From Alphaproteobacteria bacterium (GTDB lineage: Bacteria; Pseudomonadota; Alphaproteobacteria; Ferrovibrionales; Ferrovibrionaceae), in assembly GCA_017307375.1 (NCBI GenBank), contig JAFKFH010000003.1, forward strand, positions 310,001-374,000: a DNA stretch of 64,000 nucleotides, in the 5' to 3' direction. A model generated the notes under the pieces. It did not search any database, was not told the origin of the DNA, and saw only the letters and a program-made list of their open reading frames with translations. Position numbers and translations under genes: made by a program. Below, piece by piece: positions 56,291-64,000 of this stretch. Each line of letters starts with the position of its first letter. Within the stretch, counting starts at the first letter, position 1.

Positions 56291-56701
56291 CGTGGGAACT
56301 CCATGCTGGGGCCGCTTACCTAAACCATATGGGAGTCGAAGAGTAAGGGATTCCTGTAGTGGTGCTTGGGGGGTGGAATCCTGTGGATTAATGCCGCTCC
56401 CGATTTTGTCGACTCCCGACGGTTTTATCCCCGTTTTCCCGCCGTGGGAAAACCGTTGCGGATAAACCCGGCGACTCGACCGGTTTACGGTCGTGTGAAT
56501 CCTGTGGATGACGGGGATAGTCACCGAACCGACTTTTTCCACAGGATTCACAACCAGACGCGCGGACTATCCGCAAGGTGGCGACCGGTCGCACCGGCGA
56601 CGGCATGACGGGGGTGGAAAAACCGGGGCTTCCGGGCGACTCGGGGTTCATCCCCGTGTTTCCACCTTTTCCACAGGCCCGGGATTTGCTTTAAGCAGGG
56701 G
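56291..56701. other. Chromosomal replication origin (oriC)
   Basis: A 411-bp gene-free stretch between divergent hemE and ppsR, the known location of alphaproteobacterial origins. DnaA-box-like nonamers, given as read toward TTATCCACA: TAATCCACA (56390-56382), TCATCCACA (56511-56503), TTATCCGCA (56465-56457), TTTTCCACA (56535-56543), TTTTCCACA (56667-56675), TTATCCCCG (56425-56433), CTATCCGCA (56567-56575). Eight GANTC sites lie in it (first bases at 56333, 56349, 56376, 56411, 56473, 56497, 56545, 56638). Genes on both sides are transcribed away from it. Confidence 0.88.
56494..56552. repeat. Perfect 15-bp inverted repeat inside oriC
   Basis: TGTGAATCCTGTGGA (56494-56508) and its exact complement TCCACAGGATTCACA (56538-56552), 29 bp apart; each arm includes a DnaA-like box and a GANTC site. 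The 13-base core GAATCCTGTGGAT also occurs as a direct copy at 56376-56388. Confidence 0.95.
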
Positions 56702-57526
56702 ATGACCGCCTTCCACCTCCATCTGGTGTCGGATTCCACCGGCGAGACGCTGAAGGCCGTGGCGCGCGCCGCCATCGTCCAGTTCGCCAATGCCGCCGCC
56801 GAGCAGCGCGAGCACAGCTGGGCGCTGGTCCGCACCCCCGGGGTGATGGAACGGGTGATCCAGGCGATCGCCGCGACCCGCGGCATCGTCCTCTACACCG
56901 TCGTCGATCCCGAACTGCGCGAGATGCTGGTCGACAGCTGCCGCAAGATCGGCGTGCCCTGCGTCGCCGTGCTCGACCCGGTGATCCAGGCCCTGTCGCT
57001 GTTCCTGGGCCAGCAGGCCCAGGGCCTGCCGGGCCGCCAGCACGAGCTCGACGCCGAGTATTTCAAGCGCATCGACGCGATGAACTACACGCTGGCCCAC
57101 GATGACGGCCAGGTGCCGGAAGACCTCGATACCGCCGATCTGATCCTGCTGGGCGTCTCGCGCACCTCCAAGACGCCGACCTCGATCTATCTGGCCAATC
57201 GCGGGGTCAAGGTCGTCAACATCCCGGTCATCCCGGGCGTCGAACTGCCGCCCCAGCTCTTCGAGATCCGCAAGCCGCTGGTCGTCGGCCTGACCACCAA
57301 TCCCGAGCGGCTGATCCAGATCCGGATGAACCGGCTGGCCTCGCTGAACCAGAATTCCGAGACGTCCTATGTCGACCCCGATGCGGTGCGCGAGGAGATC
57401 ATCAAGGCGCGGCGTCTCTACAACGACAACGGCTGGCACGTGATCGACGTCTCGCGCCGCTCGATCGAAGAGACGGCCGCGGCCATTCTCAACCTGCTGT
57501 CCCAGCGCCGGACCAACGACCGATGA
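56702..57526 (+). CDS. ppsR: Pyruvate, phosphate dikinase / PEP synthase regulatory protein (DUF299)
   Basis: 274 residues. Bifunctional kinase/pyrophosphorylase that inactivates and reactivates PPDK or PEP synthetase. P-loop GVSRTSKTPTSIYLA (about 151-165), start HLVSDSTGETL, and VGLTTNPERL. Historically the first gene to the right of alphaproteobacterial oriC. Overlaps maf by 4 bases. Confidence 0.95.
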   Translation: MTAFHLHLVSDSTGETLKAVARAAIVQFANAAAEQREHSWALVRTPGVMERVIQAIAATRGIVLYTVVDPELREMLVDSCRKIGVPCVAVLDPVIQALSLFLGQQAQGLPGRQHELDAEYFKRIDAMNYTLAHDDGQVPEDLDTADLILLGVSRTSKTPTSIYLANRGVKVVNIPVIPGVELPPQLFEIRKPLVVGLTTNPERLIQIRMNRLASLNQNSETSYVDPDAVREEIIKARRLYNDNGWHVIDVSRRSIEETAAAILNLLSQRRTNDR

Positions 57527-58131
57527 ACGAACCGATCCCCCCTGTCGTGCTCGCCTCGGGCAGCGCGACCCGCGCCACCCTGCTCGAGCGCGCGGGCGTC
57601 CCCTTCACCGTCGCGCCGTCGTCGGTCGACGAGTCCGAGATCAAGCTGTCGATGCAGGCCGACGGTGCCGCCGCCGCCGATTGCGCCGAGGCGCTGGCCG
57701 AGCTGAAGGCGCTGAAGCGGTCCTACAATGCGCCGGGCGCGCTGGTGATCGGGGCCGACCAGATGCTGTCCTGCGACGGCCGCTGGTTCGACAAGCCGGT
57801 CGACCGCGCCGCCGCACGCGAACAGTTGCTGGCCCTGGCCGGGCGCCAGCACCTGCTGGACAGCGCCGTCGTCGTCGCCAAGGACGGGTCGGCGATCTGG
57901 CGCCATCGCGAGGTGGCGCGGCTGACCATGCGCCCGTTCGATGGGGCTTTCGTCGACCGCTATCTCGACCAGGCGGGCGCGGCGGTGACGACCTCGGTCG
58001 GCGGCTACCAGATCGAAGGGCTCGGCGCGCAGCTGTTCTCGCGCATCGCCGGCGATTATTTCTGCATCCTCGGCCTGCCGCTGTTGCCGCTGCTCGAACT
58101 GTTGCGCAACCACAGGGTTCTCGATCGATGA
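57523..58131 (+). CDS. maf: Maf-like nucleotide pyrophosphatase
   Basis: 202 residues. VLASGSATRATLLERAG at the start, GADQMLSCDG, and TTSVGGYQIEGLGAQLF: house-cleaning nucleoside-triphosphate pyrophosphatase (non-canonical or dTTP/UTP-like). Overlaps ppsR and aroE by 4 bases each. Confidence 0.94.
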   Translation: MNEPIPPVVLASGSATRATLLERAGVPFTVAPSSVDESEIKLSMQADGAAAADCAEALAELKALKRSYNAPGALVIGADQMLSCDGRWFDKPVDRAAAREQLLALAGRQHLLDSAVVVAKDGSAIWRHREVARLTMRPFDGAFVDRYLDQAGAAVTTSVGGYQIEGLGAQLFSRIAGDYFCILGLPLLPLLELLRNHRVLDR

Positions 58132-58949
58132 GCGGCATGCTGCAGGCCGGCGTGATCGGCTGGCCGATCGGCCATTCGCGGTCGCCGAAACTGCATGGCC
58201 ACTGGCTGAAGACCTACGGCATCGCCGGACGCTACGATGCCGTGGCGGTCGAACCCGAGGCCCTGTCAGGCTTCATCCGGCGTCTGGCCGATAGCGGCTG
58301 GCGCGGCTGCAACGTGACCATCCCGCACAAGGAAGCGGTGTTCGGCCTGGTCGACCGGGTGTCCGACACCGCCCGGCGGATCGGCGCGATCAACACCGTG
58401 ATCGTCGAGGATGACGGCCGGCTCCATGGCCACAATACCGATGCCTACGGCTTCATCGAGAATCTCAGGCAATCGCTGCCCGGCTTCGATTTCGCCGCGG
58501 GGCCGGCGCTGGTGCTGGGTGCCGGCGGGGCCGGCCGCGCGGTCGTCGCCGCGCTGCAGGATGCCGGCGTGCCCGAGATCCGGCTGGCCAACAGGAATCG
58601 AGGCCGTGCCGAGGCGCTGGCCGCCGCCCTGCCCGACCGGGTCACCGTCGTCGACTGGGCGGGCGGCGACCTCGGCGGGATCAACCTGCTGGTCAATGCC
58701 ACGTCGCTCGGCATGGCCGGCCAGCCGCCGCTCGACATCGCGCTCGACCGGCTGCCGGTCACCGCGCTGGTGACCGACCTCGTCTATGTCCCGCTGGAAA
58801 CGCCGCTGCTGGCTGCCGCGCGTCGCCGCGGCAACCCGGCGGTCGACGGGCTGGGCATGCTGCTGCACCAGGCGCGGCCCGGCTTTGCCGCCTGGTTCGG
58901 GCGCGAGCCCGAGGTGACCGACGCGCTGCGTGCCGCGGTGCTGGCATGA
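58128..58949 (+). CDS. aroE: Shikimate dehydrogenase
   Basis: 273 residues. Shikimate-binding [17 protein letters not shown], catalytic Lys in [19 protein letters not shown], and NADP loop [15 protein letters not shown] with [10 protein letters not shown]. Reduces 3-dehydroshikimate in aromatic amino-acid synthesis. Confidence 0.97.
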   Translation: MSGMLQAGVIGWPIGHSRSPKLHGHWLKTYGIAGRYDAVAVEPEALSGFIRRLADSGWRGCNVTIPHKEAVFGLVDRVSDTARRIGAINTVIVEDDGRLHGHNTDAYGFIENLRQSLPGFDFAAGPALVLGAGGAGRAVVAALQDAGVPEIRLANRNRGRAEALAAALPDRVTVVDWAGGDLGGINLLVNATSLGMAGQPPLDIALDRLPVTALVTDLVYVPLETPLLAAARRRGNPAVDGLGMLLHQARPGFAAWFGREPEVTDALRAAVLA

Positions 58950-59533
58950 GGATCGTGGGCCTCACCGGCTCGATCGGGATGGGCAAGTCGACGGTCGCCG
59001 CGATGCTGCGCGATCTCGGCGTGCCGGTCTTCGATGCCGACGCGACGGTCCATGAGCTCTATGCCAAGGGCGGGGCCGGCGCCGCGGCGATCGCCGCGGT
59101 CTGGCCGGATGCCGTGATCGACGGCGCGGTCGACCGCGCCAGGCTGTCGGCCCATCTGATGGGCAACCCGGACGGTTTCGCCCGCCTCAATGCGATCGTG
59201 CATCCGCTGGTGCGCGAGCGGGAGATCGCCGTGCGCGCCGCGGCCGAGGCCGCGGGGGCCGGATTGTTCGTCGTCGACGTGCCGCTGCTGTTCGAGACCG
59301 GCGGCCGCGATCGGTTCGACACGGTGCTGGTGGTCTCGGCCCCGGCCGACATCCAGCGCGCCCGCGTGCTGGCCCGGCCCGGCATGACGCCGGAAAAATT
59401 TGCGATGATCCTGGCCAAGCAGGTGCCCGATGCGGAAAAGCGCGCCGGGGCCGACCATGTCATCGATACCGGGGTCGGTCTCGACGAAACGCGGGCCCAG
59501 GTGACACGATTGGTGGAGGAATTGTCGCAGTGA
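58946..59533 (+). CDS. coaE: Dephospho-CoA kinase
   Basis: 195 residues. P-loop [17 protein letters not shown] at the start, [12 protein letters not shown], and [12 protein letters not shown]. Last step of coenzyme A synthesis. 4-base overlaps with aroE and dnaQ. Confidence 0.96.
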   Translation: MRIVGLTGSIGMGKSTVAAMLRDLGVPVFDADATVHELYAKGGAGAAAIAAVWPDAVIDGAVDRARLSAHLMGNPDGFARLNAIVHPLVREREIAVRAAAEAAGAGLFVVDVPLLFETGGRDRFDTVLVVSAPADIQRARVLARPGMTPEKFAMILAKQVPDAEKRAGADHVIDTGVGLDETRAQVTRLVEELSQ

Positions 59534-60216
59534 TCCGGGAAATCATCCTCGATACCGAAACCACCGGCCTGTCGCCGCGCGATGGCGACCGCCTGGTCGA
59601 AATCGGCTGCCTCGAACTGATCAACCACATCCCGACCGGGCGGCAGTACCACCAGTACATCAACCCCGAGCGCGAGGTGCCGGAGGAAGCGGTCAGGGTC
59701 CATGGCCTGACCTGGGAGCGGCTGAAACCCGAGCCGGTCTTCGCCCAGGTCGCCGATGCCTTCCTCGAGTTCGTCCAGGATTCGCCGCTGGTGATCCACA
59801 ACGCCAGCTTCGACATGGGGTTCATCAACCACGAGCTCGGCCTGCTCGGCAAGGCGCCGATCCCGATGGCACGCGCCGTCGACACCGTGCAGATCGCCCG
59901 CCGCAAGTTCCCGGGCGCGCCCGCCTCGCTCGATGCGCTCTGCCGCCGCTTCGGCGTCGACAATTCCGGCCGCACCTTCCACGGCGCCCTGCTCGATGCG
60001 AGCCTGCTGGCCGACGTCTATATCGAGCTGCTGGGTGGCCGCCAGGTCGGCCTGTCGTTCGATCGCACCACGGTCAGCCTCGGCGGCGTCACCGTGACGA
60101 CCGAAACCCTGACGGTGCGCGAAGCCCGCCCGCATGCGCCGACCGAAGACGAGCTCGCGGCGCATGCCGCGTTCATCGCCAAGATGAAGACCCCGGCGAT
60201 CTGGCTGCAGGAATGA
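59530..60216 (+). CDS. dnaQ: DNA polymerase III epsilon subunit (3'-5' proofreading)
   Basis: 228 residues, GTG start. Exo [14 protein letters not shown] (DxE), Exo [15 protein letters not shown], Exo [17 protein letters not shown] (H...D): complete DEDDh active site. The C-terminal tail (about 180-228) likely holds the alpha-subunit contact. Last gene of the ppsR-maf-aroE-coaE-dnaQ unit. Confidence 0.97.
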   Translation: MIREIILDTETTGLSPRDGDRLVEIGCLELINHIPTGRQYHQYINPEREVPEEAVRVHGLTWERLKPEPVFAQVADAFLEFVQDSPLVIHNASFDMGFINHELGLLGKAPIPMARAVDTVQIARRKFPGAPASLDALCRRFGVDNSGRTFHGALLDASLLADVYIELLGGRQVGLSFDRTTVSLGGVTVTTETLTVREARPHAPTEDELAAHAAFIAKMKTPAIWLQE

Positions 60217-60243
60217 AAAAAGGGGCGCCGGTCGGGCGCCCCT
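60216..60243 (-). terminator. Intrinsic terminator of secB
   Basis: Minus strand GGGGCGCC-CGACC-GGCGCCCC followed by TTTTTT (60221-60216), about 27 bases after the secB stop. Being a near-symmetrical stem it may also stop dnaQ transcripts. Confidence 0.92.
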
Positions 60244-60269
60244 CGACGTCTTGCGGCCGAGCGACCGTC

Positions 60270-60761
60270 TTAAGCGGTGCCCTGCGCCTGCATTTCCTGG
60301 GCACGGGCCAGGTTGCGGGCATAAAGCTCGGAGAAATCGATCGGGCGCAGCAGGACCGGCGGGTAGCCGCCCTGGGTGGTCAGGGTCGAGACGATCTGGC
60401 GCGCGAACGGGAACAGCAGGCGCGGGCATTCGATCAGGCAGATCGGGTGCCAGTTCTCTTCCGGGATGTTGATCAGCTGGAACAGCCCGGCATAGGTCAG
60501 GTCGACGACGAAGAACACGGTTTCGCCGGACTGGGCCTTGACCGACAGGCGGAAGGCGACCTCGAAGACGTTTTCGCCCATGCGCTGGACCTCGACGTCG
60601 AATTCGACGTTCATGTCCGGCTCGCCCGAGGTCTGCGCCAGCGACTGCGGCGCATTCGGGTTCTCGAACGAGAGGTCCTTGACGTACTGCGTCAGGCAGT
60701 TGAGGGCGGGCGCCTGCTCCTGGTCACCCTGGTTGGCCGCGTCGGTACGGGCGTCGCTCAT
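60270..60761 (-). CDS. secB: Protein-export chaperone SecB
   Basis: 163 residues from the ATG at 60761 (GGAGCGAC upstream). Conserved TQYVKDLSFENPNAPQS, INVE-like DMNVEFDVEVQ, and GGYPPVLLRPIDF with the SecA-contact tail. Tetrameric chaperone for Sec substrates. Divergent from the Tim44-like gene. Confidence 0.97.
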   Translation of the reverse strand: MSDARTDAANQGDQEQAPALNCLTQYVKDLSFENPNAPQSLAQTSGEPDMNVEFDVEVQRMGENVFEVAFRLSVKAQSGETVFFVVDLTYAGLFQLINIPEENWHPICLIECPRLLFPFARQIVSTLTTQGGYPPVLLRPIDFSELYARNLARAQEMQAQGTA

Positions 60762-60960
60762 CAAGTCGCTCCTGGTTGCACGCGGCAGGCTCGTAGCACG
60801 GCGCCGGATCGGCTTCAACCGCTTCCCGAGCGGCGTTTTTACCCTTAAACTGACTTGCCGCGGTGCGTCCGGATACTTAACTCCAAGGGACAGTGCCGCA
60901 GGCCCCTCGGGACGCCGAGGTTTGGTGGCGAAACCGGGGCGCGACATAAGGCTGATACAG

Positions 60961-61647
60961 ATGGGTGACTTCCAGTTCCTCGACATCATTCTGCTGGCAT
61001 TGGTGGCAGGGTTCATCCTGCTGCGACTGCGCAGCGTCCTGGGAACCCGTACCGGCCACGAGAAACCCCGCGAGGCCTGGCGGCCCGGCCCGCGCGATCC
61101 CAAGGCCCCGCCCCAGCCCGACGGCGCCAAGATCATCCCGATGCCCGACCGGCAGATCCCGGCGCGCGACCAGTTGGCCCCGATTCCGCCCGGCCCGGCC
61201 CAGGCCGGCCTCGGCCGCATCCAGCAGGCCGATCGCAGCTTCGATCCCGCCGAATTCCTGTCGGGTGCCAAGGGCGCCTATGAAATGATCGTCGGCGCCT
61301 TTGCCGCCGGCGATGTCCAGACCCTGCGCCAGCTGTTGTCGCGCGACGTGTTCGGCGATTTCGAGGCCGCCATCAAGCAGCGCAAGGCCGACGGCCTGAC
61401 CCAGGAAACCACCCTGGTCGGGATCGACGAGGCCGAGATCGCCGATGCCGACCTGAAGGGGTCGGTCGCCGAGGTCACCATCCGCTTCGTCAGCCAGCTG
61501 GTCAACGCCACTCGCAACGCCGCCGGTGCGGTCGTCGCCGGCGACCCGGCCCGGGTCGACAAGGTGACCGACATCTGGACCTTCGCGCGCGATACCACGT
61601 CGCGGGATCCGAACTGGACGCTGATCGCCACGTCGTCGCCGACTTGA
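60961..61647 (+). CDS. Tim44-like (TimA) domain protein
   Basis: 228 residues. One N-terminal TM (FLDIILLALVAGFILLRLRSVLG), a Pro-rich linker (about 40-90), and a Tim44-like domain (about 95-228, FLSGAKGAYEMIVGAFAAGDVQTLRQLLSRDVFGDFEAAI). Homologue of the mitochondrial import motor component; placed beside secB and before mltA in many Alphaproteobacteria. Inner-membrane attached, function not settled. Confidence 0.93.
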   Translation: MGDFQFLDIILLALVAGFILLRLRSVLGTRTGHEKPREAWRPGPRDPKAPPQPDGAKIIPMPDRQIPARDQLAPIPPGPAQAGLGRIQQADRSFDPAEFLSGAKGAYEMIVGAFAAGDVQTLRQLLSRDVFGDFEAAIKQRKADGLTQETTLVGIDEAEIADADLKGSVAEVTIRFVSQLVNATRNAAGAVVAGDPARVDKVTDIWTFARDTTSRDPNWTLIATSSPT

Positions 61648-62843
61648 CGGTGCGGCCTGGCCTGGCGGCGCTGGCCGGGCTTGCCCTCGGCCTTGCCGCC
61701 TGCACCCCGCCCAAACCGCCCGAGGCGGTGCCCGACCGGCTGGTGCTGACGGCGGCCGACTATCGCGATCTGGCCGGCTGGGGCGACGACGACCAGGCCG
61801 CCGCCCTGCCCGCCCTGCGCCGGTCCTGCAACCGCATCGGCAATCTCGCGCCCGATCGCCAATTCGGGCCCGATCCTCGCTTCGGCACCGCCGCGGCCTG
61901 GAAGGCACCCTGCGCCGCGGTGATGGCGGTGCCGCCCGGCGACGCCACGGCGGCGCGGAACACGCTGGTGCAGTGGTTCCGCCCGGTCGCGGCGACCAAC
62001 AACGCCAAGGCGGAGGGCCTGTTCACCGGTTATTACGAGCCCAGCCTGAAGGCCGCGCGCCAGCGCGACGCTACCTATACCGTGCCGATCATGAAGCGGC
62101 CGCCCGATCTGGTCATGGTCGAACTGGGCGATTTCCGTGATGCGCTGAAGGGGCAGCGCCTGGCCGGCCGGGTCGAGAACGGCCGGCTGCGCCCCTATGA
62201 GGACCGGGCCCGGATCGAGGCCGGCGCGCTGGCCGGCCGCAATCTCGAACTCTACTGGGCGGCCGATCCGGTCGACGTCTTCTTCCTGCAGATCCAGGGT
62301 TCGGGGCGGCTCGAGCTGCCGGACGGGCAGATCGCCCGGGTCGGCTACGATGCCCAGAACGGCCATCCCTATGTGGCGATCGGCAAGGTGCTGGTCGACG
62401 AGGGCAAGATGGACCGCGCCGACGTCACGATGCAGTCGCTGCGCGCCTGGATGCAGGCCCACCCGGCCGAGGCGCCGGGGCTGATGCGACAGAACCCGTC
62501 TTATGTCTTTTTTCGCGAACTGAAGGGCGACGGGCCGCTGGGGGGCGAGGGCCTGGCCCTGACGCCGGGCCGCTCGCTGGCCATCGACCGCAGCCTCGTC
62601 GCCTACGGCCTGCCGGTCTGGCTCGACACCACCCGGCCCGACACCGACCCGGCCAGGCCAGCCGTGCCGTTCCGCCGGCTGATGGTGGCGCAGGATACCG
62701 GCGGGGCGATCAAAGGCCCGGTCCGCGGCGACGTGTTCTGGGGCCCCGGCCCCGAGGCGGCCGAGATCGCCGGGCGGATGAAACAGTCCGGCCGCTGGTG
62801 GTTCCTGCTGCCGGCCGAGGTCGCCGGCGCGTTGAAGCCGTGA
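61644..62843 (+). CDS. mltA: Membrane-bound lytic murein transglycosylase A
   Basis: 399 residues from a TTG overlapping the previous stop; a GTG at 61650 is an alternative. Lipobox LGLAACTPP: outer-membrane lipoprotein. MltA core VQWFRP..FTGYYEPSLKA, FFLQIQGSGRL, and 3D domain AQDTGGAIKGPVRGDVFWG with catalytic Asp. Cleaves glycan strands to 1,6-anhydro products. Confidence 0.95.
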   Translation: MTVRPGLAALAGLALGLAACTPPKPPEAVPDRLVLTAADYRDLAGWGDDDQAAALPALRRSCNRIGNLAPDRQFGPDPRFGTAAAWKAPCAAVMAVPPGDATAARNTLVQWFRPVAATNNAKAEGLFTGYYEPSLKAARQRDATYTVPIMKRPPDLVMVELGDFRDALKGQRLAGRVENGRLRPYEDRARIEAGALAGRNLELYWAADPVDVFFLQIQGSGRLELPDGQIARVGYDAQNGHPYVAIGKVLVDEGKMDRADVTMQSLRAWMQAHPAEAPGLMRQNPSYVFFRELKGDGPLGGEGLALTPGRSLAIDRSLVAYGLPVWLDTTRPDTDPARPAVPFRRLMVAQDTGGAIKGPVRGDVFWGPGPEAAEIAGRMKQSGRWWFLLPAEVAGALKP

Positions 62844-62925
62844 CAATGTTGCGCTGCGGGAACTGAGACCCGCGCGCCGAAGTTCGATCGCTGCCCGATC
62901 CGGTTACCCAAGGAGGCAGCAAGAC

Positions 62926-63138
62926 ATGTCCGGCGCGCCCGACCTTCGTCCCCCCGCCGACCCGGCCTGGGTCGACATCAACCAGCCCGACGACGTGCGC
63001 TACTGGTGCCATCTGTGGCACGTCTCGCCCGAACAGCTCGAGGCCGCCGTCCGTGATGCCAGCGTGATGGCGTCCGACGTCGCCCGCCAGCTGGACCGGC
63101 CCGGCCGCACCGTCCACCCGGTCGCCAGCCACACCTGA
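62926..63138 (+). CDS. DUF3606 small protein
   Basis: 70 residues after a strong AAGGAGG site. WVDINQPDDVRYWCHLWHVSPEQLEAAVRD is the DUF3606 signature. Family role unknown. Confidence 0.85.
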   Translation: MSGAPDLRPPADPAWVDINQPDDVRYWCHLWHVSPEQLEAAVRDASVMASDVARQLDRPGRTVHPVASHT

Positions 63139-63181
63139 AGAGTTCCTAACGCCCGGGGTCGCGGCGTATAGTGCCGCGGCC

Positions 63182-63940
63182 ATGACCCAGAAACCTCGCG
63201 TCGCCCTTTTCGTCACCTGCCTCGTCGACCTGCATCGGCCGAGCGTCGGCTTTGCCGCGGTCAAGCTGATCGAGGAGGCCGGCGCCGAGGTCTTCGTGCC
63301 CGCCGCGCAGACCTGCTGCGGCCAGCCGGCCTACAACAGCGGCGACCGCAAGGACGCGATCGCCATCGCCCGCCAGGTCATCGCAACCTTCGAGGATGCG
63401 CCCTATGTCGTGGCGCCGTCCGGTTCCTGCGCCGGCATGATCAGGCATCACTACCCCGCCCTGTTCGCCGGCGATCCTGCCTGGAAGGCGCGGGCCGACC
63501 GGCTGGCCGCAAAGACCTACGAGCTGGTCTCCTTCCTGACCGACGTGATGGGGGTCGAGCGTGTCGCCGCCGCGCTGCCGGCGCGGGCGACCTATCACGA
63601 TTCCTGCTCGGGCCTGCGCGAGCTCGGGATCAAGGAACAGCCGCGCAAGCTGCTGGCCACGGTCGACGGGCTCGATCTCGTCGAATTGCCCGGTGCCGAG
63701 ACCTGCTGCGGCTTCGGCGGCACGTTCTGTGTCAAATACCCGGAAGTCTCGGTCGAGATGGTCCAGCGCAAGGCCGACGACGTCGCCGCCACCGGGGCGG
63801 ACCTGCTGCTGGCCGGGGACCTCGGCTGTCTTCTCAACATGGCCGGCAAGCTCAGCCGCGACGGCCGCGCCATCGCGGTGCGCCATGTCGCGGAAGTCCT
63901 GGCCGGCGTCACCGACACCCCGGCGATGGGCAAGGATTGA
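63182..63940 (+). CDS. lutA: Lactate utilization Fe-S protein LutA
   Basis: 252 residues. Two CCG domains: FVTCLVDLHRP...QTCCGQPAYNSG and YHDSCSGLRELG...ETCCGFGGTFCVKYP, the cysteine-rich motif of LutA/LldE subunits. With LutB and LutC it oxidises L-lactate. ATG just upstream of lutB by 6 bases after the stop. Confidence 0.95.
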   Translation: MTQKPRVALFVTCLVDLHRPSVGFAAVKLIEEAGAEVFVPAAQTCCGQPAYNSGDRKDAIAIARQVIATFEDAPYVVAPSGSCAGMIRHHYPALFAGDPAWKARADRLAAKTYELVSFLTDVMGVERVAAALPARATYHDSCSGLRELGIKEQPRKLLATVDGLDLVELPGAETCCGFGGTFCVKYPEVSVEMVQRKADDVAATGADLLLAGDLGCLLNMAGKLSRDGRAIAVRHVAEVLAGVTDTPAMGKD

Positions 63941-63946
63941 GCCGCG

Positions 63947-64000
63947 ATGCAGTCGACCGCCTTCGACTTCGAGAACAACGCCCACAAGGCGCTAGACGAC
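63947..64000 (+). CDS. lutB: Lactate utilization protein LutB, first 18 codons (runs off the right edge)
   Basis: ATG followed by QSTAFDFENNAHKALDD, the expected N-terminus of LutB (F..NA..AL.D). It begins 6 bases after the lutA stop. Iron-sulfur subunit partner of LutA; the assignment rests on position and this short match. Confidence 0.7.
   Translation, partial: MQSTAFDFENNAHKALDD

Overview
This window is about 64 kb of GC-rich alphaproteobacterial chromosome. Gene content and order (hemE-oriC-ppsR-maf-aroE-coaE-dnaQ-secB, mnmE-mnmG-rsmG-parA-parB, leuS-lptE-holA) together with a RibH2-type lumazine synthase, DUF2889, DUF6489 and DUF3576 point to Alphaproteobacteria, most likely a Rhodospirillales-like, motile, Gram-negative, heme-making aerobe. 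The genus cannot be fixed from sequence reading alone. No rRNA or tRNA gene, insertion sequence, prophage or CRISPR array was seen.

Left part (1-17.4 kb). The 5' end of trpB lies at the left edge (minus strand), behind a tryptophan attenuator: a 14-codon leader peptide with tandem Trp codons, a pause hairpin, an antiterminator option and an intrinsic terminator. Next come a cupin gene, an FMN-riboswitch-controlled ribH, and a minus-strand unit of a membrane class III nucleotide cyclase plus motA and motB. On the plus strand follow a giant alpha-2-macroglobulin and its usual partner pbpC. A minus-strand cluster (beta-lactamase-fold hydrolase, methyltransferase, diguanylate cyclase) and an unusual MerR/P-loop fusion regulator, with its own 19-bp-spacer promoter and dyad, complete this part.

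Middle (17.4-38 kb). A probable zinc-starvation operon (putative Zur box, His-rich one-TM microprotein, znuCBA, COG0523 metallochaperone, WD40 protein) is followed by an orphan response regulator, a tryptophan-catabolic pair (kynurenine formamidase, kynA), a GTP cyclohydrolase II, an unknown Ala/Pro-rich protein behind a near-consensus sigma-54 promoter, a YkuD protein and YggS. Two paralogous porins flank a sulfotransferase. Then come a DUF3576 lipoprotein and leuS-lptE-holA.

Right part (38-64 kb). This is the origin-proximal domain. parB, parA, rsmG, mnmG, mnmE, rho, hemJ, hemH and hemE are all on the minus strand, and ppsR, maf, aroE, coaE and dnaQ on the plus strand, diverging from a 411-bp region (56291-56701) that I identify as oriC. 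It contains several DnaA-box-like nonamers, a perfect 15-bp inverted repeat and eight GANTC (CcrM-type) sites. Two perfect parS sites (TGTTTCACGTGAAACA) lie 12-14 kb away, one inside rsmG and one between mnmG and mnmE. The window closes with secB, a Tim44-like protein, mltA, a DUF3606 protein, lutA and the first codons of lutB.

The observations most worth following are the leaderless trpL attenuator placed before trpB, the oriC with its GANTC cluster, the MerR-ATPase fusion, the zinc operon with unexplained accessory proteins, and the sigma-54-driven unknown gene.
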